The position numbers and the translations under genes are program-made. This document shows, piece after piece, positions 8,132 through 16,208 of a stretch of 40,271 nucleotides of DNA. Under the pieces are notes generated by a model. That model was given only the letters and a program-made list of their open reading frames with translations, made no database searches and was not told where the DNA came from. The DNA comes from Candidatus Eiseniibacteriota bacterium. Its GTDB lineage: Bacteria > Arandabacterota > Arandabacteria > JAGLYR01. Numbering within the stretch: the stretch's first letter is position 1; each line of letters opens with the position of its first letter. The stretch lies in NCBI GenBank assembly GCA_023132135.1, contig JAGLYR010000196.1:1-40271 (forward strand), written 5' to 3'.

Positions 8132-8760
8132 GTGCTCCTTTCTTCAGACAGGTCCAGGGCGGTTCCCGCCACTCTCGTCAACTGGAGTGAGAGCAGCGCG
8201 CCCTCGCCATTCAGTAGATACTTCAGAGCAAACGCAAGGCTGATCCCCTCGGTGGATCTGCGCATGATGGCAGACAACTCCCCGATGGGCATTAGGAGCT
8301 TTGCCGGCAGAGCAGCCCGCATCAGATTATGCAAATCTGTATTCGTGATCCCCGAGACTGCTTTCGACGTACCCCACGGGAACCGCTCCGCGCCCTCCGG
8401 TGCAGCGGCCAAGCCAACCTTCAGCCTCTCGATATTGGCCTGTTCGATGATCTTCCCGAGAAGCCAACGCAGGGCAGCTTGCGTTTCCTCGCCCAACGTA
8501 GCCGCACTCACATCAACCCCTGCCAGCACAATCAGCTCGTACTCACATCGGCGCATGAGTTCTCTCAGGTCCTCTCCGTAGAACCTCACCAACGTATCGC
8601 TCCTTATCTCGTCCATGCCCATCTCCCTTCTGGCAATGACTCGCGCCCTGCCTTTTGGATCAAGAAACAACTGTGGCAACCCATGGTCACACATGAAAGC
8701 CCTGGCAACCCTTTTCTCTAAATTCGTCTTCTCCGAATCCGTCACCGCAAGAGCCTCCAT
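8128..8760 (-). CDS. Unknown protein, last gene of the early operon (candidate late regulator)
   Basis: The ATG at 8760 has a GGAAGAG site. The 210-aa product is mostly helical with no transmembrane segment or recognised motif; it has only two cysteines. It sits immediately before the late promoter, whose -35 box overlaps its stop codon. That is the position held by antiterminator Q in lambdoid phages, and the size is similar. The placement is the only support for a regulatory role, since the sequence does not look like any Q protein I know. Confidence 0.75.
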   Translation of the reverse strand: MEALAVTDSEKTNLEKRVARAFMCDHGLPQLFLDPKGRARVIARREMGMDEIRSDTLVRFYGEDLRELMRRCEYELIVLAGVDVSAATLGEETQAALRWLLGKIIEQANIERLKVGLAAAPEGAERFPWGTSKAVSGITNTDLHNLMRAALPAKLLMPIGELSAIMRRSTEGISLAFALKYLLNGEGALLSLQLTRVAGTALDLSEERST

Positions 8761-8771
8761 TCCGTCTCTTC

Positions 8772-9104
8772 CTACTTGTTATCCATATCGTAATACTTGT
8801 CCGTCAACCGCAGCTTCAACCAAGAGACAACACGGTGCTTCTGTCCATCCGTAAGTCCCCGCACTCCCTCAAAGACCCGGCGCATTGCCAGAATCTCCGG
8901 GTCCGGCTCCGGCACGTTGCGCCTTCCAAGCCTCTCAACCGGCGAGCAACACGGCCGGGGATCCACAACCCACTCAAGCGCCTCAACCATCGCGTACGCC
9001 AGATCCCATTGCTCGGTATTGAGAGTCCTCGTTGCCATTGCCTCACTCAACCGGGCCAGCTCCTTCTTCGCACGTTCACGAACAGCGTTTTTCTTCACTT
9101 TCAC
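8772..9104 (-). CDS. Unknown small protein
   Basis: I prefer a GTG start at 9104, with a GGGGGAG site 5 bases upstream; the frame is open to 9170 but the ATG at 9134 has no ribosome site. The product is about 110 aa, basic at the N-terminus (VKVKKNAVRERAKKEL) with amphipathic helices and a PRPCCSP motif in the middle. It has no recognised family. It overlaps the 3' end of the upstream gene by 29 bases. Confidence 0.65.
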   Translation of the reverse strand: MKVKKNAVRERAKKELARLSEAMATRTLNTEQWDLAYAMVEALEWVVDPRPCCSPVERLGRRNVPEPDPEILAMRRVFEGVRGLTDGQKHRVVSWLKLRLTDKYYDMDNK

Positions 9105-9690
9105 CTGTGCTCCCCCTTCCTTCCGGTGGGCCATTAGCCGACAAGAGACAACCGCCGCGGAGCTCGGCAACGTCCATCAGGAGAAGTTTGACCTCAACCG
9201 GCATCCCCATGCGCGTCAGATCGTTGTCAAGAATGGTAGCCGCTCGCTCCCCGAATTTCTTGAGGACCTCAGCATCCTTGCCGTATATCTCTTTGATATC
9301 CTCCACCTGCCGGAGCAGATCCTCAAGTCCCTCTTGGATCAGCCTTCCCTGGTCCCTCGGATCCGGTTTCTGCTGCTGAAACTTTCCCGCTGGCTCTGCC
9401 TCCGGTGCGTAGCGACCGACATCCCACAGAAGCACCAGTGCATCCTCTGTCCTTTCTGCTATTTTCCTGCGCCCTTCGTGGTGATTCGCTGTGGTGCTGC
9501 GATCTCTCCGGGCATCCATTACCCTATCGAACCGCCTCTGCGCGTCTGTTGCCACTGAGCCGACAAGCGCGAGAAGAGCGCGGCGGTCCTTCTGGTGTTG
9601 CTTCCTCAAGGCAACGCCTAGCCATTGTTGATTATCGCGTTGTTCTCGCTCCCGAATCTCATTCACTTGCTCGAACGTAGGTATCTTCAT
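9076..9690 (-). CDS. Unknown protein of a small paralogous family (copy 1)
   Basis: The product is 204 aa, highly charged and helical. It starts with ATG at 9690, overlapping the previous stop by four bases (ATGA). It has no recognised domain. Its segment RALLALVGSVAT followed by a later GRYAPE resembles RSLLALIDSVAT and KFAPE in the next upstream gene, and RALIATIRSLAA in the gene at 10806-11075. I read these as diverged paralogues. The C-terminal half contains DLLRQVEDIKEIYGKDAEVL, likely a coiled coil. Confidence 0.7.
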   Translation of the reverse strand: MKIPTFEQVNEIREREQRDNQQWLGVALRKQHQKDRRALLALVGSVATDAQRRFDRVMDARRDRSTTANHHEGRRKIAERTEDALVLLWDVGRYAPEAEPAGKFQQQKPDPRDQGRLIQEGLEDLLRQVEDIKEIYGKDAEVLKKFGERAATILDNDLTRMGMPVEVKLLLMDVAELRGGCLLSANGPPEGRGSTGESEEKRCS

Positions 9691-10250
9691 GACCTATCCT
9701 CCGGTGCGAACTTGGCTAGAGCGCGGACAATGTGTATGGCTTCGAGAACCTCAGATTCGACGAACGGGAAGCCCCCTGGATTAACGGAGAACCATTCTGC
9801 TGCCCGCGTTGCCACCGAATCAATGAGCGCGAGAAGGGAGCGTAGATACTTGGCCGCTGCCATTGCGTTGACCGTATCGCAATGCGCCTCCCATTGTTCG
9901 GCCAGATCCCGAATCCTCTGTAGTTCCTCCGGCTCCAGAATCTTCTCCGGCTCGTTATCGTTGCAATCGGGGCAGAAGGACGCGTGGTATTCCCTCGACA
10001 AGCTCACCCACTGTTCATTCGTGTTTGCCGGAACTCCAACGCCCTTCACTATGAGACAGGCCAGAATCATAGCGGTCGTGTGAAGTACCTCTTCGTCGTC
10101 CCCGCGTTCCATCGCGGCTTTTGTGCGAAGAATCAACTTGTCCGGGGAACCGTCCGGGCCGATATAAAGCAAGGAAAGGCCCGCGGCCAGGTCGTGCAGG
10201 TCTTTCCGAAAGTCCTCCCGTGGTCGCCCTTGTGTACCAATCGTCGTCAT
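9687..10250 (-). CDS. Unknown protein of a small paralogous family (copy 2)
   Basis: The product is 187 aa, from the ATG at 10250. It has a CPDCNDNEP motif in the middle, one half of a possible zinc site, then RSLLALIDSVAT and a C-terminal KFAPE shared with the neighbour at 9076-9690. The stop overlaps the next start by four bases, and its own start overlaps the stop of the upstream gene. No function can be given. Confidence 0.7.
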   Translation of the reverse strand: MTTIGTQGRPREDFRKDLHDLAAGLSLLYIGPDGSPDKLILRTKAAMERGDDEEVLHTTAMILACLIVKGVGVPANTNEQWVSLSREYHASFCPDCNDNEPEKILEPEELQRIRDLAEQWEAHCDTVNAMAAAKYLRSLLALIDSVATRAAEWFSVNPGGFPFVESEVLEAIHIVRALAKFAPEDRS

Positions 10251-10483
10251 GGCAACACCTCCGCCACATAGCCCTGGCGACCCACAGCGAATCTAATGAA
10301 GCCCGGATTCGTAGTTACGATGGTCGCGATCCCGCTACTGTCGAACACAACTTCACCATCGGAGCCACGCAACAGAAACGCGCCACAGCTCGGCAACCCC
10401 TTGAGCGTGGCATCGGTGGCATCCGCCGGCCCCTTCTCGTTGCTATGGAGCCGCACCTTGACATATATCTCGCCGTGTCTCAC
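10247..10483 (-). CDS. Unknown small beta-rich protein
   Basis: The frame is open to 10540, but a GTG at 10483 has a strong GGGAGGGAG site upstream and leaves 20 bases after the previous stop, so I choose it. The 78-aa product alternates hydrophobic and polar residues (GEIYVKVRLHS, IATIVTTNPGFIRFAVG), suggesting a small beta domain. It has no recognised family. Confidence 0.6.
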   Translation of the reverse strand: MRHGEIYVKVRLHSNEKGPADATDATLKGLPSCGAFLLRGSDGEVVFDSSGIATIVTTNPGFIRFAVGRQGYVAEVLP

Positions 10484-10503
10484 GTCACTCCCTCCCCCCA
10501 GCT

Positions 10504-10782
10504 TCACACGTCCAACGCTATAAGCCGCGCATTGGTCCATTTCTGTTCCGTCCCGTCCAGCAATTCAAGAATCGTTCCATCGGGTACAAACTTTTTCACC
10601 TTGCCGACCGCGCACTCAAGCCCGTGCCCGACGCCCATCTTCCGGCCCACCTTGCCCATGCCTATCAGGTGTGTCACTTCAACCGCCCACTCGCCGACCT
10701 TCGGCCTTCGCGAGTCTCTCTGTTTCATGGCAAGCATCGCCAGGAAATACACCAGCGGGCTAGCCTTTTGGCTTCTATTCAC
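10504..10782 (-). CDS. Unknown small protein
   Basis: The likely start is GTG at 10782, six bases after GGAGG; the frame extends to 10800. The product is about 92 aa. The C-terminal half (GHGLECAVGKVKKFVPDG then ELLDGTEQKW) has the look of a small SH3/KOW-like beta barrel, but this is weak. The N-terminal part is basic and may be helical. Confidence 0.6.
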   Translation of the reverse strand: MNRSQKASPLVYFLAMLAMKQRDSRRPKVGEWAVEVTHLIGMGKVGRKMGVGHGLECAVGKVKKFVPDGTILELLDGTEQKWTNARLIALDV

Positions 10783-10805
10783 CACACCCCTCCATCTCAT
10801 TCGGC

Positions 10806-11075
10806 TCAGTCATCTTTCGGCACGACCTTCTCCCCGAGCGCGTAGCTCTGTAGTCTCCGCACCAGATCGAGCCAGTTCACCCAATCATCTGTCGTGCTGT
10901 CGAACGGCTCCAGCAGAAGTCCTCTCGCTTCAGCCGCCAGCGAGCGAATGGTTGCAATCAAGGCACGTATGTCCCTCTGTCGCTCGAATGTCTCCACATC
11001 CACGTCTAGTCCCAAGGCATCCCGCAGGTTATCTGCCCGGTCCTCGATCTCATTGATCTCTTGCGGTGTTTTCAT
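10806..11075 (-). CDS. Unknown small protein of the paralogous family (copy 3)
   Basis: The product is 89 aa from an ATG at 11075 that overlaps the previous stop (ATGA). It starts MKTPQEINEIEDR, like MKIPTFEQVNEIRER in the gene at 9076-9690, and contains RALIATIRSLAA. These similarities suggest a shortened member of the same family. It is acidic and helical, with no known function. Confidence 0.68.
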   Translation of the reverse strand: MKTPQEINEIEDRADNLRDALGLDVDVETFERQRDIRALIATIRSLAAEARGLLLEPFDSTTDDWVNWLDLVRRLQSYALGEKVVPKDD

Positions 11076-11356
11076 CCTTGTTCCTTCCCATCACTTCTCC
11101 TTGGAAGAGACCACTTGGACGTACCTCTCTCCATGTGCACCTGCCGGAGCGCCGGTCTCGCCATGACGATATTCTGACAGGCATGGAGCGCCTGTGCGAA
11201 TTCACTGGCGTCTGACCCGTGAAGCTCCGTCAGTCGGCCATACCAACACGCCGCCATATCAAGCGCATAGACCACCATCTCCTCATCGCGCGTCATCACC
11301 ACTGCTCCGGCCGTCGCTGCGGCCCCCTCCGGTATAACTCCCACTCCCTCCAGCAT
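11072..11356 (-). CDS. Unknown small protein
   Basis: I place the start at the ATG at 11356, just after the upstream stop and a G-rich ribosome site. The ATG at 11296 (MTRDEEMVVYALDMA) is also possible. The product is up to 94 aa: an Ala/Gly-rich start, a helical middle (VVYALDMAACWYGRL) and a basic tail. No family is recognised. Confidence 0.6.
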   Translation of the reverse strand: MLEGVGVIPEGAAATAGAVVMTRDEEMVVYALDMAACWYGRLTELHGSDASEFAQALHACQNIVMARPALRQVHMERGTSKWSLPRRSDGKEQG

Positions 11357-11358
11357 GA

Positions 11359-11877
11359 CTACACCCCCGCTAGTCTGTCCCCTCCATCCGGCGGATCCAC
11401 AATTAGCACCTGCGCAACCCGAAGTATCTTGCCCCATTCATGGAACGGCCGGCCATAGAGACCGTCAGGCTCGTCTAATTTGTCCCGCTTGTAGTTCGCC
11501 ATGAGCCCTGGCAGGTTTTCCAGCGCGGACGCCAGATCCCCCAGAAGATCGTTTCCAGACCGGAGATCATCAGCGATTGCCATATTCGTAGTGAGCGCCG
11601 CTTCCGCTGCCTTCTGTCGTATCCAGCCATCGACCTTCTCACGCGAGCCGCGTATCTCCATCGGAACGTGCGCGTACATGTATTGTGCATACGCCACTAT
11701 GTTCTGCTGGTTCTCTCCGTCGGCCCTTCCTATGGCCTCTGTCAGATTGTTCGCGAACACCGCTTCAAGAAAATCTCCCGGCGGTATCCCGTGCTCGACA
11801 TACCTCCGAATCGCATCCATCATTCCCTCTCGGATGTAGAACTCGTTGAAACAATAGACCTTCCTGTTACTCACCAC
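11359..11877 (-). CDS. Conserved phage protein of unknown function
   Basis: The product is 172 aa. GTG codons at 11877 and 11874 both follow GAGGAGGGG. The first ~80 residues (YIREGMMDAIRRYVEHG, PPGDFLEAVFANNL, then MEIRGSREKVDGWI) match a pattern I remember from many small phage proteins that act before DNA replication, but their function is not known to me. The C-terminal half is less familiar. It sits immediately downstream of the methyltransferase gene and overlaps it slightly. Confidence 0.7.
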   Translation of the reverse strand: MVSNRKVYCFNEFYIREGMMDAIRRYVEHGIPPGDFLEAVFANNLTEAIGRADGENQQNIVAYAQYMYAHVPMEIRGSREKVDGWIRQKAAEAALTTNMAIADDLRSGNDLLGDLASALENLPGLMANYKRDKLDEPDGLYGRPFHEWGKILRVAQVLIVDPPDGGDRLAGV

Positions 11878-12847
11878 GCCCCTCCTCGCCGCGCCTATGC
11901 CGGCGCACTCTCGTTTTCATCCGCCGGCGGAATCTCACCGCCGCTTGCAATAACACCGGCGGGGTAACAGCCCGGACAACGTCACCCGCGCTCGGGAACC
12001 TCCGCTGGACCCTGGGGGGCTTGTAGTAAGAACGCCCACCGGACACACGCTTCAGGTAGCCGCTCGGATTCCATGTCAGGAAAAACGATTCCCTGGAGCG
12101 GTCCGGCACGAAGCTACCGTCCTCCATCAGAAACGTATCAATGGCTTCGTAGACCCCGGGCCGCGGCCCCAGGCTCAGACCGTGGCCTCCACCAACGCCA
12201 TCCTCCACTACGAAGTAGCTCCCGTGCGACACAAGTGGGCTAAACGTCCGCAGCACGTTCAGAGTATTCTCGTAGGTATGGGAGCTGTCTTCGACTATCA
12301 AACACCGGGACCGCAAGGGGATCAGCCGTATAACGGTGTCGATCAGACGACAGGCATCGCCTTCGAGTAAGGTCACTCGCGGGTGGGCCCGGACTACGTC
12401 TGCCGTCAACGTCTGGTTCTTGTCGATCCCGATGACAATGCCGTGGCCCAGCACATCGAGCAGATGGGCGAATTGCAGCGTGCCGGCGCCGCGGTAGGAT
12501 CCTATCTCGATAATAACATCCGGCCGGAGCTCACAGATCATCTCCTGATAAACCCACGCATCCAGCGGATTCCTACGGGCTGGCACACCGAAATATCTCG
12601 ATCTATCCATGACCCTCCGGTGGACCAGGTTCAGCACATCCTTTGCCGTCAGGTAGAGCGTCTCGCTCTGTTGAAGAAACGGGCCGTTGTACTGTCTCAT
12701 TCTTCCCCCTGGACGCGGTTGTAAGCGGTCAGCAAATCCGTGTCTATCAGCCTCGTTCTTTCTGATGGACAGCACCATCCACCCGGGGAGCTGTGCCAAG
12801 GAAAAGGATTCCGGGGCCTCGTCATAGGATCCATATGGAATACTCAT
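11867..12847 (-). CDS. CmcI-family SAM-dependent methyltransferase-like protein
   Basis: The product is 326 aa. The core follows the cephalosporin hydroxylase (CmcI)/rhamnosyl O-methyltransferase pattern: YQEMI near 100, IIEIGSYRGAG (110-120, the SAM-binding loop), IGIDKN near 141, VEDSSHTYEN near 190, YFVVEDG near 211 and LTWNPSGYL near 256. Bacterial relatives usually methylate sugars or antibiotics; the substrate here is unknown. The C-terminus is very basic (RRRMKTRVRRHRRG), perhaps for membrane or nucleic acid contact. The start overlaps the preceding membrane-protein stop (ATGA), so the two are probably coupled. A cargo gene modifying cell-surface glycans is plausible. Confidence 0.85.
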   Translation of the reverse strand: MSIPYGSYDEAPESFSLAQLPGWMVLSIRKNEADRHGFADRLQPRPGGRMRQYNGPFLQQSETLYLTAKDVLNLVHRRVMDRSRYFGVPARRNPLDAWVYQEMICELRPDVIIEIGSYRGAGTLQFAHLLDVLGHGIVIGIDKNQTLTADVVRAHPRVTLLEGDACRLIDTVIRLIPLRSRCLIVEDSSHTYENTLNVLRTFSPLVSHGSYFVVEDGVGGGHGLSLGPRPGVYEAIDTFLMEDGSFVPDRSRESFFLTWNPSGYLKRVSGGRSYYKPPRVQRRFPSAGDVVRAVTPPVLLQAAVRFRRRMKTRVRRHRRGEEGRGE

Positions 12848-13275
12848 TGCCTCGCCTTCGTACCCATCCGGGTCTGTCCGCTACAGCGTGTCAGTATCTC
12901 TATGTCACGGTCCAACCGCAGCACCCGATTCCCGAAAGCATCCATTCTTCTCGTCAGCCGTTGCTCTATCTGCACGTCCCTCTTCCGGCTGGAATCGTCC
13001 ATCTGTATCCCTTGACGGTACACCGCCTTCGAGAGAGCGGCACAGTCCAACAGCACTTCGGCAAGCGTCGTAGGAATACTATCTGCCGATGCAGAGATTG
13101 GAACAACCCGCCCATCCACACCCGCATAGACATACTGCAAGCTAGGCCATGTATCCATGAGCGTGATCTGCGACGCCTCAACGGTGAGATTGTCCAGCCG
13201 GCCAGCCAACTGACCAACACGGAGAGACAGCACCCCCAAACCCAATACGATTGCTACAAGAATCCAGTTCCTCAT
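12844..13275 (-). CDS. Membrane-anchored or exported small protein
   Basis: The product is 143 aa. The N-terminus MRNWILVAIVLGLGVLSL is a signal anchor or signal peptide. The rest is polar with a helical, charged C-terminal half that could form a coiled coil. The ATG at 13275 overlaps the nuclease stop and the gene's stop overlaps the methyltransferase start. No family is recognised. The pairing with the methyltransferase hints at an envelope function. Confidence 0.7.
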   Translation of the reverse strand: MRNWILVAIVLGLGVLSLRVGQLAGRLDNLTVEASQITLMDTWPSLQYVYAGVDGRVVPISASADSIPTTLAEVLLDCAALSKAVYRQGIQMDDSSRKRDVQIEQRLTRRMDAFGNRVLRLDRDIEILTRCSGQTRMGTKARQ

Positions 13276-13943
13276 CGTATGCCCTCCTTCTTAGGATACA
13301 GCCGGAGTACTCGGCCCTCTTTCTGGAGCCGGACCCCTTCGATCCACCCACTTCTGATAGATTTTGGAATTGCGCATCTTGCACTTTGCTCACCACAGTA
13401 ATGATGAGTGATACCGTCCATCAATTGCTTAAGGGTGCATCCTGGATGCCCGGAAACAAATCGCTGTACTTCCCTCGCGGTTGAGGCGAATGGTGTCCAG
13501 CGATCCCCGTCACTCGTGCCCGCCGCCGCCCATGTCTTATGCTCAGGCTGGAGACGCGCGAGCAAATCCTTCGCCCCGCGGTGCGATGCTCTCTGAATCT
13601 TTGCCGGGGCAGCGGAGGAAACTCCACGATTTACCACAAGCAATCCGATGCCGGTCCAGCGGAGAATTCTGTCAACAATTTGCGGGCGGCGTTTCCTGGT
13701 TCCCGGGACAGCAACCGAGACGAAATGCGCCCACGGTCGCCAACTGTCAGCCTGGTCAAGTAGTGTCATCGACAAGGACATCTTCGTTTCGATGACCCAG
13801 ACTTTGCGGTCCAGCACGGCTACGATGTCGGCAATCTTCTCGTACGCGCCCATCTGGACTTCCTGATAGACTTCCCAGTGTTGGTCAATGAGCCACTGGA
13901 CAACAGCCGCAGCCAACTCTTTTTCAGATCCGAATTCACTCAC
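13272..13943 (-). CDS. PD-(D/E)XK nuclease-like protein with C-terminal winged helix
   Basis: I choose GTG at 13943, which overlaps the upstream stop by four bases (GTGA) and has GGGGGAG before it; the frame extends to 13979. The protein is 223 aa. In this numbering Asp39 (KIADIV), then Glu52-x-Lys54 (WVIETK), fits the catalytic core of PD-(D/E)XK nucleases, with an earlier Glu in the first helix. The C-terminal third (TAREVQRFVSGHPGCTLKQL to GRVLRLYPK) looks like a winged helix. It may act in recombination, repair or host DNA cutting. Confidence 0.7.
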   Translation of the reverse strand: MSEFGSEKELAAAVVQWLIDQHWEVYQEVQMGAYEKIADIVAVLDRKVWVIETKMSLSMTLLDQADSWRPWAHFVSVAVPGTRKRRPQIVDRILRWTGIGLLVVNRGVSSAAPAKIQRASHRGAKDLLARLQPEHKTWAAAGTSDGDRWTPFASTAREVQRFVSGHPGCTLKQLMDGITHHYCGEQSARCAIPKSIRSGWIEGVRLQKEGRVLRLYPKKEGIR

Positions 13944-14248
13944 CTCACACTCCCCCTCACCCGGCCCGGTGATCCCCAAGGCCGCGGCGCCAGTTCCTTC
14001 GGCTCGGTTCCGTCCCCGCGCACGTCTGCACTAGACCCTACCGCCACCTCAGACGATGTTTCGTTCTCCCGACACAGGCTCAGTTTGCCGCCACCGTTTC
14101 CGGCTCGGTTTGCTGCCGCCCGTAGACGGGTATCCTCTCGGATGCAGAACGTCTGACACTCCAACATCTCCCAACACTTGAACCTGTTGTACCGGCAAAC
14201 CACCAGACCGGGTAATGACTTACTCCCCTCCCTCATCTCCGCTTCCAT
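13940..14248 (-). CDS. Unknown small cysteine-containing protein
   Basis: The stop at 13940 overlaps the GTG start of the nuclease gene, which supports the frame. The start is uncertain: ATG 14248 or 14236 are possible, and both overlap the upstream gene. A cluster of four Cys (CRYNRFKCWEMLECQTFC) may bind metal. The rest is Gly/Arg/Ser-rich and probably disordered. No family is recognised. Confidence 0.5.
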   Translation of the reverse strand: MEAEMREGSKSLPGLVVCRYNRFKCWEMLECQTFCIREDTRLRAAANRAGNGGGKLSLCRENETSSEVAVGSSADVRGDGTEPKELAPRPWGSPGRVRGSVR

Positions 14249-14456
14249 CATCCTCCCCGTGTGGGCCAACACCAGGCGGGCAGATATCCAGCACGCCCGT
14301 TTGCACGCTGATGACCTCACCCGGCATGTACCCAATGTTTTCGACCTCCGGGCTCGTCATCGACGCCAGGTAAACATCCCAGAGGAACGGTAGGGAGTTC
14401 AGGCCAATCGCCAACGTCAACAGCATCGTTACCACGAAAAGCCGTTTCGTCTTCAT
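14220..14456 (-). CDS. Small secreted protein
   Basis: The ATG at 14456 has GGAGG 7 bases upstream. The 78-aa product begins with a signal-peptide-like MKTKRLFVVTMLLTLAIGL and ends in an acidic Gly-rich tail (GEDDGSGDEGGE). No family is recognised. It is one of five small or large products in this window with an N-terminal export signal. Confidence 0.68.
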   Translation of the reverse strand: MKTKRLFVVTMLLTLAIGLNSLPFLWDVYLASMTSPEVENIGYMPGEVISVQTGVLDICPPGVGPHGEDDGSGDEGGE

Positions 14457-14457
14457 G

Positions 14458-14688
14458 TCAGACCTCCAATCCTTTCACCACCACATCTGCCCGCTGTACG
14501 AACCCGCACTTTGGGCACGTCACTGTTGCCCATCCAATCCGCGTATCACGCTGCTCTACCCCCCTTGATGTCGGCCTACCTGTGTCGGGTTTTGTTCTGG
14601 AGTGGGTAAGCCCTCCAGCATGGTCATTCACTGTCCCGCTCCCCGGCCGCAACCTAGCTAGATCGGCGATGCTCTTGAATAACGACAT
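14458..14688 (-). CDS. Small protein with one zinc-ribbon half
   Basis: The ATG at 14688 shares a base with the preceding stop (TGATG), so it is coupled to the XRE regulator. The 76-aa product has a CPKCGFVQRADVV knuckle near its C-terminus, the only Cys pair. It may form a zinc site as a dimer. Function unknown. Confidence 0.65.
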   Translation of the reverse strand: MSLFKSIADLARLRPGSGTVNDHAGGLTHSRTKPDTGRPTSRGVEQRDTRIGWATVTCPKCGFVQRADVVVKGLEV

Positions 14689-15362
14689 CAGACCTCCAGG
14701 CAGCGAAGCAGATCCTCGACCAACACACCCGCTGCGGTGACGCCATCTGTGTGATTGTGAATGATCCTTGCAAGATCACAGAGACCTGACCTTTCCTCTG
14801 CTGGGGAGGGGTTCGTCACTTTTGGAGCATTGTCTTGCACCAACACTCCTCCGAGCCGTTGCTCAAGCGCGCGCACGTTCTTCTCCAGTTGCTCCATAGC
14901 AGCAGCCAGTCGGCTGCACGCTGCTGTTACCTGTGATTCCTTCGCTGCCAGCTTGTCCCCTATATCCACTTTACCCTCCTCGGTTCCAAAACCTTCCGTT
15001 CCTGTTAGAACCTTCATCGCCTGTGTGTAAGAACACTCCCGCGTCAGCCGCAAGAACAAAGCGAACTCGCGGGGGTGCTGTCGAATAATCCCCAGCAAAT
15101 CCGATGATACCTTCCCAGCCAGAGCCAGGAGCTCGTCTGGATCGTCGCCTAGCTCCCTGGCAATCGCAACAATCTTGTCCTCCGCCGGAGGCACAAATAC
15201 CATTCGCTCTATCTTGCTGAGATACGTCGGACTCACGCCAATCTTCTTGGCGAACTGGCGCAGCCCAATTTTCTTCTGGGTTCGTAGCCGGCGGACTCTT
15301 TCGCCGAAGCGATCCTCATGAAGACGGTCGAGATTCCGGCCACCCGTGCTTCCCAACCCCAT
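14688..15362 (-). CDS. XRE-family helix-turn-helix regulator
   Basis: The product is 224 aa, from an ATG at 15362 behind GGGGAG. Residues ~18-80 are an XRE helix-turn-helix: FGERVRRLRTQKKIGLRQFA, then GVSPTYLSKIER, a strong recognition-helix pattern, followed by DDPDELLALAGK. The middle (GDKLAAKESQVTAACSRL then MEQLEKNVRALEQRL) looks like a coiled coil for dimerisation. It probably binds an operator within the phage genome; candidates are the palindromes at 17809-17869 or 20281-20310. I cannot tell repressor from activator. Confidence 0.88.
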   Translation of the reverse strand: MGLGSTGGRNLDRLHEDRFGERVRRLRTQKKIGLRQFAKKIGVSPTYLSKIERMVFVPPAEDKIVAIARELGDDPDELLALAGKVSSDLLGIIRQHPREFALFLRLTRECSYTQAMKVLTGTEGFGTEEGKVDIGDKLAAKESQVTAACSRLAAAMEQLEKNVRALEQRLGGVLVQDNAPKVTNPSPAEERSGLCDLARIIHNHTDGVTAAGVLVEDLLRCLEV

Positions 15363-15379
15363 CGCGAGCTCCCCTGATC

Positions 15380-15820
15380 TTAGAATGGGACATCGTCAAC
15401 ATTCATGTTCTCTCCGCCACCTTCAGGACTGCTCCCCGTGGCCGCTTCGGAACCGCCCTCCGCGGCCGGCTCCTTCTGTGCCCGCTCAAGGAACTGTATC
15501 CACTCAACCTTGAGCTCCAGTACAGATCTCCGCGCCCCCTCCTTGGTCTCCCATGAACGCGACTGGAGATGACCCTCGACCAGCACGGGGGATCCCTTCG
15601 ACAGTTGCTCACCCGCCAGCTCCGCCCAGCGTTTCCACAGGACACACGGCACGAAGGCCGTCTGCTCCTGCCAGGCGCCATCCTTGTCCTTGTACTTCTT
15701 CGAGCACACGATCGTCATGTTCGCCACAGCCAGTCCGCTTTGGGTGTATCGTACCTCGGGGTCCCTCACCAGACGGCCGGACATCATGAGCTTGTTCGCG
15801 TACGGCATCTTGTAATCCAT
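15380..15820 (-). CDS. ssb: Single-stranded DNA-binding protein
   Basis: The product is 146 aa with the OB-fold SSB pattern: NKLMMSGRLVRDPEVRYTQS, VPCVLWKRWAE, then GSPVLVEGHLQSRSWE. The acidic C-terminus ends DDVPF, matching the host-protein interaction tip of bacterial SSBs (usually DDIPF). It would coat ssDNA during replication and recruit host repair proteins. It lies in the same operon as ERF and the RuvC-like gene. Confidence 0.95.
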   Translation of the reverse strand: MDYKMPYANKLMMSGRLVRDPEVRYTQSGLAVANMTIVCSKKYKDKDGAWQEQTAFVPCVLWKRWAELAGEQLSKGSPVLVEGHLQSRSWETKEGARRSVLELKVEWIQFLERAQKEPAAEGGSEAATGSSPEGGGENMNVDDVPF

Positions 15821-15841
15821 TTCGCACTCCTTCCGATTGAC

Positions 15842-16204
15842 CTACAGCGGCAACCCTATCTGCTCCCGGCCGGCAACTGCTGTCGGATACCACGTCATGC
15901 ACTTCCTGCCACTCACGCGACACCTGCGAGACACACCGTTGCGAACGTAGCCATCGCTGCGAACGTCCGGCAACCGACGGGCCGGCATGTGTCTGTTGAC
16001 CCCATGAATCTCGGCATACTCCCCAGACGTAAGCCCTGGATGCTGCTCCACAAACAGCAGGCACAGGAGTCTCTGCTTGTCCTTCCTGCCAGAAGCCTCT
16101 TCCTCTTCCGATGCAAGATGCGACGTGATATGATCCGTCCGCCGTGCCCCGACATGCGACCGGCCAACGTAGCGGATCTCTGCGCCACAACAGGGACACT
16201 TCAT
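15842..16204 (-). CDS. Zinc-knuckle, winged-helix-like small protein
   Basis: The ATG at 16204 has GGAGGGGG upstream; the frame itself is open to 16243. The 120-aa product starts MKCPCCGAEIRY (zinc knuckle). A later GLTSGEYAEIHGVNRHMPAR, then RCRVSGRKCMTWYP, resembles the small winged helix found in many phage early proteins. It may bind DNA. Function unknown. Confidence 0.65.
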   Translation of the reverse strand: MKCPCCGAEIRYVGRSHVGARRTDHITSHLASEEEEASGRKDKQRLLCLLFVEQHPGLTSGEYAEIHGVNRHMPARRLPDVRSDGYVRNGVSRRCRVSGRKCMTWYPTAVAGREQIGLPL

Positions 16205-16208
16205 GTTC

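Noticed and set aside
10121-11056. Plus-strand frame of 311 aa
   Set aside because: It crosses several minus-strand genes with coupled stops and starts; no domain is visible.
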